A stretch of DNA of 6,242 nt. Origin: an uncultured Bacilli bacterium (GTDB lineage: Bacteria; Bacillota_I; Bacilli_A; RF39; UBA660). The notes beneath the pieces were generated by a model. The model was not told the origin of the DNA. It worked only from the letters and a program-made list of their open reading frames with translations, and made no database searches. The DNA is taken from positions 1-6,242 of the forward strand of contig CAJUJA010000070.1 of assembly GCA_910586635.1 (NCBI GenBank), in the 5' to 3' direction. The position numbers and the translations under genes were made by a program. Below are positions 1-4,852 of the stretch, one piece after another (positions within the stretch are counted from its first letter, which is position 1; each line of letters opens with the position of its first letter).

Positions 1-25
1 AATATAGACAGTTATTATTATTTTT

Positions 26-42
26 TATACAATTTTTGTATA
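26..42. repeat. Small perfect inverted repeat beside the IS remnant
   Basis: TATACAA (26-32) and TTGTATA (36-42) form a perfect 7-bp inverted repeat around a TTT spacer. It lies just outside the putative left end of the IS3 remnant. It overlaps a TATAAT at 39-44, which could be a -10 box reading into the element, but no good -35 box lies at the right distance. It may be an operator-like site, flanking sequence, or chance in AT-rich DNA. Confidence 0.35.
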
Positions 43-76
43 ATGTATACACTTATTTTTGAAAGAATGTGATATT

Positions 77-298
77 ATGCCTAAAAAATATGATAGTAAT
101 TTTAAATCTATAATTGTAAATCTTATATGGAATGAAAAACATCCCACTATTAAAACTTCCCAACAATTTGATATTCCTCTTAAAACTGTAGAAAAGTGGA
201 TTACCTCTTACAATAAAGATTCTAAAGTTTTTGATTCTGATTATAAATCACACGGTCAAATTATTTCTGTTTTGAAGAAGAAAAGTTATATCAAATAA
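77..298 (+). pseudogene. IS3-family transposase OrfA, N-terminal remnant
   Basis: From the ATG at 77 the reading frame encodes MPKKYDSNFK and then a helix-turn-helix region ending in IPLKTVEKWITSY, which is the layout of IS3/IS150 OrfA proteins (an HTH that binds the terminal repeats). A TTG at 59 would add six residues, but ATG-MPKKY is the usual family start; the ribosome site upstream is poor (GAAAG). OrfA proteins are normally about 90-100 residues with a leucine zipper after the HTH. Here OrfA-like sequence stops near residue 55-60, and the last dozen residues (ISVLKKK and onward) look like the start of the OrfB C-terminal segment read into the wrong frame. The product would be a bare HTH fragment and is unlikely to be functional. 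Confidence 0.7.
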
Positions 299-432
299 AT
301 TTATATACATATGAAGATGCTTATAATTCAGTTTTTGAATACTTAGAGGTTTTTTATAATCCTATTAGTGTTCACCCCTCTATAGGGTATTCATCTCATG
401 ATCATTTTAAAGAATCACATAAAAATAGCTAA
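255..432 (+). pseudogene. IS3-family transposase OrfB, C-terminal remnant with frameshift
   Basis: Reading codons from 301 gives a stretch that includes YEDAYNSVFEYLEVFYN followed by HPSIGYSSHDHFKE, ending in TAA at 430-432. This is the hallmark C-terminus of IS3-family OrfB, the integrase-core end that typically reads like EYIEVFYNRxRxHSSLGYxSP. Just upstream, SVLKK is in the OrfA frame (about 265-282) while KLYQINLY continues in the OrfB frame. Losing one base in the run of A and G at about 276-284 explains this, since restoring it would give SVLKKEKLYQ, the normal family sequence. The DDE catalytic residues lie in the deleted part, so the remnant cannot be an active transposase. The frame lacks its own start codon and RBS. 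Confidence 0.8.
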
Positions 433-472
433 TACGCTCTATAATAAGTATCTAAAAGGTTGATATGTTTCC

Positions 473-562
473 AATAAAAAAGAAATCTTATCAGCTCGTG
501 TAAACTATTTACTTAACTTCTTTCCTTTTAAATAAAAAAATCAACTTAATCAGCTCATATAA
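473..562. repeat. Pair of imperfect direct repeats in the right arm of the IS remnant
   Basis: Two copies, 473-503 and 531-562, each begin AATAAAAAA and end in TCAGCTC followed by GTGTAA or ATATAA. By hand alignment about 25 of 32 positions match with one gap, and the copies start 58 bp apart. They lie in the non-coding right arm between the OrfB remnant and the putative right terminal repeat. They could come from a local duplication, or from the right ends of two nested or tandem IS copies left after deletion. No coding potential is seen in 433-610. Confidence 0.5.
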
Positions 563-616
563 TGGCACTTTTCTTTAAAAATGTATACATTTTAACCTTA
601 TTTTATGGGATGTTAC

Positions 617-655
617 AAAAAGGAGATAATCTCATCCTAACCTGAGGTTATCTCT
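617..655 (-). terminator. Rho-independent terminator after the deacetylase-like gene
   Basis: On the minus strand GAGATAACCTC (654-644) pairs with GAGATTATCTC (633-623): seven outer base pairs, a C-A mismatch, then three more pairs, closing a 10-nt loop. It is followed by C and five T (621-617). It lies about 40 bp past the TAG at 696-698. The plus strand has no T-tract after the hairpin, so it should act only on minus-strand transcripts. It also separates the gene block from the IS remnant. Confidence 0.75.
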
Positions 656-695
656 CAATCTAACGGACCGAACTCGATTTCCTTTCTTTTTTCTA

Positions 696-1556
696 CTATT
701 TTATGTCTAACGCCTCACTTAATAAGCTATCTAATGTATTCATAATATATCCTTTTTGCTTAATGTAATTAATAATTGTAGAAAGTTCTATTTCCGTTGA
801 CGAATTTATATTAAAACCAATAATAGAACCTTTTGATAGTTTTTTCTTAATATCACTATAAGGATAATTTCCTGTCATAATTGTCGGAATAATTGTATGT
901 AGATTTAATTTTTCACACAGTTCTAAAACTTCTTTATTATCATACTTTGCAAAACAATATTTTGGTTTTAAATTTGTAATAGAGTTTATAAGGGTTAAAC
1001 TACTGCTAAAATATAATTCATCGTAATTGTTATCATAGTTTAAAATTTCTATTTCATATCCCTCTTCTGCCATAAAAATAGCTAAATCATTATTATTCTC
1101 TAACCATAATCCATCTACAAAAAAGGTTGCTTTCGCATTATTTTCGATCAAAATATTCAAAATATTTGTAATATCATCACCTACTTTTACCTCGAACACT
1201 AAACTAACATCATTATTGATCCCGCTTCCTTGAGCAATATATTTATCATAATAATCATCAATAGATATAGCTGGTAATTCTTCTTTAAAAACTGTTAAAC
1301 TCTCATTATATGTTCCATATTTTTTCATTTTTTTATAACTACTATCATAATCTATTACTTTACCAGATATTCCTGGTATTATTTTATTATCCTTTATTTT
1401 TGCATCAACAGGATCAATTTTATAATCAGATTCTGACTTTTTAATATTTCTCATAATAGGATCACTTTCTCGAATTAAGTCTATTACTTTTTCGGTATAA
1501 AAGAAACTAAATAACCCTAATAACAAAACTCCCACCACTTTATATAATTTTTGCAT
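696..1556 (-). CDS. Membrane-anchored NodB-fold (polysaccharide deacetylase-like) protein, probable pseudoenzyme
   Basis: The product has 286 residues from the ATG at 1556. A GTG three codons earlier (1565) is in frame, but it lies inside the AGGTGAT ribosome site, so the ATG is preferred. Residues about 4-20 are a single hydrophobic segment with basic residues before it, so the rest should be extracytoplasmic and membrane-tethered. Residues about 30-115 form a linker with a PGISGKVIDYDSSYKKMKKYGTYN block. From about residue 117 the order VSLVFEVK, then KATFFVDG (142-149), then AEEGYEIEILNY (163-174), then a C-terminal IIPTI/SKGSIIGFN region follows the NodB-homology fold of peptidoglycan/polysaccharide deacetylases. 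The metal and catalytic motifs are not there: VFEVK stands where TFDDG is expected, and LNYDNN replaces the HxxxHP motif. Fold by family pattern is fairly secure; loss of deacetylase activity is inferred. It has its own promoter and terminator. Confidence 0.75.
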   Translation of the reverse strand: MQKLYKVVGVLLLGLFSFFYTEKVIDLIRESDPIMRNIKKSESDYKIDPVDAKIKDNKIIPGISGKVIDYDSSYKKMKKYGTYNESLTVFKEELPAISIDDYYDKYIAQGSGINNDVSLVFEVKVGDDITNILNILIENNAKATFFVDGLWLENNNDLAIFMAEEGYEIEILNYDNNYDELYFSSSLTLINSITNLKPKYCFAKYDNKEVLELCEKLNLHTIIPTIMTGNYPYSDIKKKLSKGSIIGFNINSSTEIELSTIINYIKQKGYIMNTLDSLLSEALDIK

Positions 1557-1560
1557 TTCA

Positions 1561-1567
1561 ATCACCT
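1561..1567 (-). promoter_or_regulatory. Ribosome binding site that fixes the start of the deacetylase-like gene
   Basis: AGGTGAT on the minus strand lies 6 nt (counted from AGGTG) ahead of the ATG at 1556-1554. It contains the GTG at 1565-1563 that would otherwise be the longest start, so that GTG cannot be using this site. The predicted transcription start falls at about 1566-1567, so the mRNA may begin with the Shine-Dalgarno sequence itself. Confidence 0.7.
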
Positions 1568-1572
1568 AATAA

Positions 1573-1601
1573 ATTATATGAATCAGGTAAATAAATATCA
1601 A
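1573..1601 (-). promoter_or_regulatory. Sigma-A type promoter of the deacetylase-like gene
   Basis: On the minus strand TTGATA (1601-1596) and a perfect TATAAT (1578-1573) are separated by 17 bp, a near-consensus vegetative promoter. The predicted start is about 1566, leaving a leader of only about 10 nt before the ATG. The first two bases of the -35 box are the last two T of the terminator T-run of the upstream gene. Confidence 0.75.
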
Positions 1602-1627
1602 AAAAAGAATACTTCTAATGTATTCTT
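1600..1627 (-). terminator. Rho-independent terminator of the TasA-like gene
   Basis: On the minus strand AAGAATAC (1627-1620) pairs perfectly over 8 bp with GTATTCTT (1612-1605) around a 7-nt loop, and a run of seven T (1606-1600) completes it. The first arm starts inside the TAA stop codon (1628-1626) of the TasA-like gene, so terminator and gene end overlap. Confidence 0.85.
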
Positions 1628-2174
1628 ATTTAATTGCTTGTTCTCCTTCTATTGATAGTTTTGCTTTAAAAACCGTTCCCTGTGCATCATTTGGTGCATC
1701 ATAATCCATCCATAGTTGTAACTGATAATGATTAGATTCATTGACTTCTAAAGTTCCGCTGTCTAAGACTCTACCTAGTTCTGATAATTTAACTATTTTT
1801 TCCTCTGTCTTGTTTCCAGTTATTTGGATCTTACATTTTACATATTCATCTTTCATACGAGTTTTACTACTATCTATTTCCAAATCTTTTAAAGAAATAG
1901 TATATATACTTGGTATGTCTCCATCATTTTCTAATGTGAAGCTATAAGTTGTAGTAGCCTCTCCTTCTTCATCAGTCATTGGATAAGCATTGGAAACACT
2001 AATTTTATTATCGCTTTCTTTTAATTCTAAAGATAAGTCTCCTGCTGTGATCACGTTTTTCTTGTTGCCATCTACTGATATTCTTAAAATTGCGTAAGTA
2101 CCTGCCATTAGTATAACTAGTGTAACTACAATCATAACGATTATTTTTTTATTTTTTTCTATGATTTCTTTCAT
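1626..2174 (-). CDS. TasA/camelysin-like exported surface protein
   Basis: The product has 182 residues. The N-terminus has lysines (KNKK), a hydrophobic segment at about 11-24, then AGTYAIL (24-30) and, a short way on, ITAGDLSLEL (42-51). This order (hydrophobic segment, GTYA, roughly 15 residues, then TAG-L-L-L) is the signature of SipW-dependent signal peptides in TasA and CalY/camelysin proteins, with likely cleavage after Ala28. The rest reads as a beta-sandwich: TYSFTLENDGDIPSIYTISL (76-95) is like the segment after the signal in these families, and LDSGTLE and LQLWMDYDAPND follow. There is no LPXTG motif and no second membrane segment. TasA forms biofilm fibres in Bacillus; whether this one polymerises is unknown. 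No SipW-type peptidase lies in the window. AGAGGG sits 7 nt before the ATG. It is transcribed alone. Confidence 0.7.
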   Translation of the reverse strand: MKEIIEKNKKIIVMIVVTLVILMAGTYAILRISVDGNKKNVITAGDLSLELKESDNKISVSNAYPMTDEEGEATTTYSFTLENDGDIPSIYTISLKDLEIDSSKTRMKDEYVKCKIQITGNKTEEKIVKLSELGRVLDSGTLEVNESNHYQLQLWMDYDAPNDAQGTVFKAKLSIEGEQAIK

Positions 2175-2200
2175 AAAATAACCCTCTACTTTCTAATTTT

Positions 2201-2229
2201 ATTTTAACAGAATTCAAAAGATTTGTAAA
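2201..2229 (-). promoter_or_regulatory. Sigma-A type promoter of the TasA-like gene
   Basis: On the minus strand TTTACA (2229-2224) and TAAAAT (2206-2201) are separated by 17 bp. The predicted start is near 2194, giving a 5' leader of about 20 nt that holds the AGAGGG ribosome site (2187-2182). The -35 box overlaps the last T residues of the pnp terminator region. Confidence 0.7.
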
Positions 2230-2255
2230 CCAAAAGAGATGCTCAATCATCTCTT
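2227..2255 (-). terminator. Rho-independent terminator of pnp
   Basis: On the minus strand AAGAGATG (2255-2248) pairs perfectly with CATCTCTT (2241-2234) around the 6-nt loop ATTGAG. The tail reads TTTTGGTTT, so the T-tract is broken by GG and termination may be incomplete. The hairpin begins 5 bp past the pnp TAG stop (2263-2261). Some readthrough into the TasA-like gene is possible. Confidence 0.7.
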
Positions 2256-2260
2256 CTGTG

Positions 2261-4414
2261 CTATTTTTTATTTTTTGGTAAAGCCTCTTTACGTGAAAAG
2301 TTTTGTTTTCCTTTCTTATCAAGTCCTATGGCTTTTACTAAAATTTCGTCACCTACTGATACCACATCAGAAACTTTTCCAACACGTTCATGAGCAAGTT
2401 GTGAAATATGAACCAAGCCTTCACATCCTGGCCATAATTCCACAAAACATCCAAAGTCTTCTATTTTAACTACTTTTGCTTCATAAATTTCTCCAATTTC
2501 TACATCACGGGTAATATCCTGTATCATTTTCGCTGTTTTATCGATAATTTCTTGATCTGTGTGGTAAATAATGACTCTACCATCGTCTTCTAAATCCACT
2601 TTTACGGCATTGATATTGTTCACTTCGGTAACATTAGAAGCTTCACAAATAATTTTAGTAATCATCTCTCCACCTCTACCGATTACATCTTTAATTTTAG
2701 CGGGATCAATTGTGAAAATCATTGTTTTTGGAGCATACTTAGAAACTTCTTTACGTGGTTGTTTGATTTGTTTTTTGATAACTTTCAAAATTTCAAGTCT
2801 TGCCTTTTTTGCCTGTGCAAGTGCCTTTTCTAGAATTTCTTCTGTAATTCCTTTGATTTTAATATCCATTTGTAAAGCACAAATTCCATTCTCTGTTCCA
2901 GCAACTTTAAAATCCATATCTCCCAAGTGATCTTCCATTCCTTGGATATCAGTTAATATGGTATAATCCTCTCCATCTGTAATTAACCCCATAGCAATTC
3001 CAGCAACGGGTGATTTAATAGGAACCCCTGCAGCCATTAGTGACATACATCCTGCACAAATAGATGCTTGTGAAGAGGAACCATTTGATTCTAATATTTC
3101 CGATACGACACGAATGGTATATGGAAATTCGTCTTCTGTTGGGATCACTTGTGCTAAAGCCTTTTCTCCTAAGGCACCATGCCCGATTTCGCGTCTTCCA
3201 GGAGCCCCATATCTTCCTGTTTCCCCTACTGAAAACTGTGGAAAATTATAATGAAGCATAAATCTTTTTTGATCTTCTAAGCTTAAACCATCTAAAATTT
3301 GATGTTCTCCTAAGGCACCTAACGTTGTTACAGACAAACTTTGTGTTTCACCCCTTGTAAATAAAGCAGAACCATGAGTTCTTGGTAATAAATCAATATC
3401 CGTAGATAGAGGTCTAATTTCATCCATTTTACGACCATCGGCACGTTTTTTTTCTTTGACTACAATACTGCGAAATAATTTGTATTCAATATCACTTAAA
3501 ACCATATTTACTTTTACCACTAATTCTTTTAATTCTTCTTCTTTCATAGAATCTTCATTTTCTTGAACATATTTATCTATAATTTCTTCTTTTAAAGAGT
3601 CGATGGTATGATATTTTTCTAACTTATCTTTAATACGCAATGCTTTATCCATCTTTTTTGTAGCAAGAGACTCTATTTCTTCTTTTAACTCATCTGTAAT
3701 CTCTAACTTTTCATATTCCATCTTCTCGACACCAATTTCTGAGATAATCTCATCCTGGAATTTAATTAATTTTTTTACAGCATCATGACCTACCATCAAT
3801 GCTTTTAGCATTGTTTTTTCATCTACTTCTTTGGCACTAGATTCTACCATATTAATAGCATCACGAGTACCAGCTACTGTTAAATCTAGACTTGATTTTT
3901 CTAACTCCTCTGGAGTTGGATTAATAATAAACTCTCCATCAATACAGCCTACTTTAACACCTGCTATTGGACCATTAAATGGAATTTCACTGATGGATAC
4001 CGCAAGGGATGATCCTAGCATAGCAGAAAGTTCTGGAGAACATTCTTGATCTACTGAAAGTACTGTATTAATGATTTGTACTTCATTTTTAAATCCCTCT
4101 GGAAAAAGTGGTCTCATTGGACGATCAATCATACGTGCTGCTAAAGTAGCATTATCAGTAGGTCTTCCTTCTCTTTTTATAAATCCTCCTGGTATTTTAC
4201 CAACTGAATATAACTTTTCTTGATAATTTACTGTTAATGGAAAAAAATCAGATAATAAATTTGCATTTTTATTTACAACAGCTGCTGTTAAAACTACAGT
4301 ATCATTGTATCTAACCAAAACCGAACCAGTTGCTTGTTTAGCAAGTTCCCCATGTTCTATGATAATCTTTTTTCCATAGAAATCTAATTCAAAACATTTC
4401 TTTTTTTTCTTCAT
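2261..4414 (-). CDS. pnp: Polynucleotide phosphorylase (PNPase)
   Basis: A 717-residue 3'-5' exoribonuclease that degrades RNA using phosphate, releasing nucleoside diphosphates; it works as a cytoplasmic ring trimer and often in an RNA-degradation complex. All family domains are present and the length is normal (about 700). RNase PH domain 1 spans roughly 10-145, with GGFIKREGRP (76-85). A helical linker follows, to about 320. RNase PH domain 2 spans about 325-550, with the phosphate-binding FTRGETQ (352-358), SNGSSSQAS (443-451) and EDHLGDMDF (494-502), whose Asp495 and Asp501 match the catalytic aspartates of E. coli PNPase. The KH domain has IGRGGE (578-583) and the S1 domain runs about 640-710, ending SRKEA. 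The KH loop has Glu where Lys is common. AAGGAG lies 6 nt before the ATG. It follows rpsO, the conserved order in bacteria. Confidence 0.98.
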   Translation of the reverse strand: MKKKKKCFELDFYGKKIIIEHGELAKQATGSVLVRYNDTVVLTAAVVNKNANLLSDFFPLTVNYQEKLYSVGKIPGGFIKREGRPTDNATLAARMIDRPMRPLFPEGFKNEVQIINTVLSVDQECSPELSAMLGSSLAVSISEIPFNGPIAGVKVGCIDGEFIINPTPEELEKSSLDLTVAGTRDAINMVESSAKEVDEKTMLKALMVGHDAVKKLIKFQDEIISEIGVEKMEYEKLEITDELKEEIESLATKKMDKALRIKDKLEKYHTIDSLKEEIIDKYVQENEDSMKEEELKELVVKVNMVLSDIEYKLFRSIVVKEKKRADGRKMDEIRPLSTDIDLLPRTHGSALFTRGETQSLSVTTLGALGEHQILDGLSLEDQKRFMLHYNFPQFSVGETGRYGAPGRREIGHGALGEKALAQVIPTEDEFPYTIRVVSEILESNGSSSQASICAGCMSLMAAGVPIKSPVAGIAMGLITDGEDYTILTDIQGMEDHLGDMDFKVAGTENGICALQMDIKIKGITEEILEKALAQAKKARLEILKVIKKQIKQPRKEVSKYAPKTMIFTIDPAKIKDVIGRGGEMITKIICEASNVTEVNNINAVKVDLEDDGRVIIYHTDQEIIDKTAKMIQDITRDVEIGEIYEAKVVKIEDFGCFVELWPGCEGLVHISQLAHERVGKVSDVVSVGDEILVKAIGLDKKGKQNFSRKEALPKNKK

Positions 4415-4431
4415 ATACTTCTCCTTTTTCT

Positions 4432-4462
4432 AAAAAAAGAGACACTTCAAGTATGAGTGTCT
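4432..4462 (-). terminator. Terminator-like hairpin between rpsO and pnp (possible attenuator)
   Basis: On the minus strand AGACACT (4462-4456) pairs with AGTGTCT (4446-4440) around a 9-nt loop, followed by C and seven T (4438-4432). The first arm begins inside the rpsO TAG stop (4463-4461), and the pnp ribosome site starts only 5 bp past the T-run. No promoter for pnp was seen in the gap, so pnp probably depends on readthrough, or on processing of the rpsO-pnp transcript. E. coli also has a terminator and an RNase III site between these genes. Confidence 0.75.
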
Positions 4463-4730
4463 ACTTTCTTAATCCTAATTTTTTAATTACTTCGCGATAT
4501 CTTGTAACATCCTTTTTTGCCAAGTATCCTAACATACTACGACGTTGCCCAACTTTCTTTAAAAGCCCTCTTCTTGAGTGGAAATCATGAATATGTACTT
4601 TTAAATGCTCTGTAAGTTCCTTAATTTCCTCTGTTAGAATTGCAATTTGAACTTCTGCTGAACCAGTATCATTCTTTCCTCTAGAAAATTCCTTTACAAT
4701 ACTCGCTTTTTTCTCCTTTGTTAATGCCAC
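4461..4730 (-). CDS. rpsO: 30S ribosomal protein S15
   Basis: The product has 89 residues, the standard S15 length. S15 binds the central domain of 16S rRNA at the helix 20-21-22 junction early in 30S assembly and forms an intersubunit bridge. The sequence carries the family core DTGSAEVQIAILTEEI (21-36), the HSRRGLL block (51-57) that contacts rRNA, and the C-terminal RYREVIKKLGLR. The start is GTG at 4730, with AGGAAG 8 nt upstream; an ATG at 4732 overlaps it but is out of frame and stops after three codons. In many bacteria S15 represses its own translation by binding its mRNA leader, and the upstream leader and start-codon hairpin here fit that kind of control. Confidence 0.98.
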   Translation of the reverse strand: MALTKEKKASIVKEFSRGKNDTGSAEVQIAILTEEIKELTEHLKVHIHDFHSRRGLLKKVGQRRSMLGYLAKKDVTRYREVIKKLGLRK

Positions 4731-4737
4731 ATTAACA
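4719..4737 (-). promoter_or_regulatory. Hairpin enclosing the rpsO start codon
   Basis: On the minus strand TGTTAATG (4737-4730) pairs perfectly over 8 bp with CATTAACA (4726-4719), leaving a TGG loop. The GTG start codon uses the last base of the first arm and two bases of the loop. The AGGAAG ribosome site (4744-4739) lies just before the hairpin. This could limit initiation or act in S15 feedback; the pairing is seen, the role is inferred. Part of the second arm codes for the conserved Ala-Leu-Thr of S15, so some of the match is constrained by coding. Confidence 0.55.
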
Positions 4738-4744
4738 CTTCCTT

Positions 4745-4811
4745 TCCTTTATATTTGCTATCTTCTAAGAAAAGAGTCGGAAACTCTCTAAACTGAGAAG
4801 TAGTAATAAAC
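4745..4811 (-). promoter_or_regulatory. rpsO: Structured rpsO mRNA leader, candidate S15 autoregulatory RNA
   Basis: The predicted transcript starts near 4811. Its leader can form an outer stem of CTACTTCT (4803-4796) with AGAAGATAG (4766-4758), which has one bulged A. Inside it is a 7-bp hairpin, AGAGAGT (4789-4783) with ACTCTTT (4777-4771), with one G-U pair and a TTCCG loop. Unpaired stretches on each side of the inner stem leave room for a junction. S15 leaders in several bacterial groups use three-way junctions or pseudoknots that mimic the S15 site on 16S rRNA. I cannot tell from sequence alone whether this matches a known class. Confidence 0.5.
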
Positions 4812-4817
4812 ATATTT

Positions 4818-4846
4818 AATATACTAGATATTTATTCTTTTGTCCA
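4818..4846 (-). promoter_or_regulatory. Sigma-A type promoter of rpsO-pnp
   Basis: On the minus strand TGGACA (4846-4841) and TATATT (4823-4818) are separated by exactly 17 bp. The -35 box starts 6 bp past the TAA of the upstream 460-residue gene. No terminator hairpin lies between that gene and this promoter, so readthrough from upstream can add to rpsO-pnp transcription. Confidence 0.7.
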
Positions 4847-4852
4847 GCCTTT

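Larger units (their letters stand above)
44..589 (+). mobile_element. Decayed, internally deleted IS3-family insertion sequence
   Basis: This stretch of about 546 bp carries the start of an IS3-type OrfA and the extreme C-terminus of an IS3-type OrfB, with nearly all the DDE transposase between them missing. Complete IS3-family elements are usually 1.2-1.5 kb. Both proposed ends carry TGTATACA (44-51 and 582-589), so the element starts TG and ends CA as is usual for the family; the match extends to AATGTATACA if two more bases are counted. Inside that, the ends share a looser similarity (a TTTTT run followed by AAAG or GAAAG). No clear target-site duplication is visible: TAA lies on the left and TTT on the right. 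The IS3 assignment is fairly safe from the protein remnants; the exact ends are uncertain. Confidence 0.7.

Noticed and set aside
15..44. Promoter reading into the IS remnant (TATAAT at 39-44)
   Set aside because: The -10 box is perfect but no acceptable -35 box lies 16-18 bp upstream, and the region is almost pure A and T, where such matches are common.
578..583. Glu in the KH-domain GRGGE loop of PNPase as a sign of lost RNA binding
   Set aside because: The GxxG core is intact and all catalytic residues are present, so one change at the edge of the loop is not evidence of lost function. The numbers given for this entry are residue positions in PNPase, not bases.
655..695. Possible tRNA-like or small RNA segment between the deacetylase-like gene and its terminator
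   Set aside because: The minus strand holds a GAGTTCGGTCC stretch that slightly recalls a T-arm, but no cloverleaf, acceptor stem or promoter can be drawn. It is best read as a 3' untranslated region.
1563..1565. GTG as the start of the NodB-like gene (289 residues)
   Set aside because: The GTG is part of the AGGTGAT ribosome site, and the predicted transcript begins at about the same place, so the ATG at 1556 is the better start.
1741..1947. Plus-strand open frame of 68 codons opposite the TasA-like gene
   Set aside because: It is fully antisense to a well-supported gene, has no recognisable product, and reads as a complement of coding sequence.
2239..4049. Plus-strand open frames (2239-2469, 2571-2930, 3064-3261, 3831-4049) opposite pnp
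   Set aside because: All lie antisense to pnp, which is certain from its domains. None has a plausible protein sequence or its own context.
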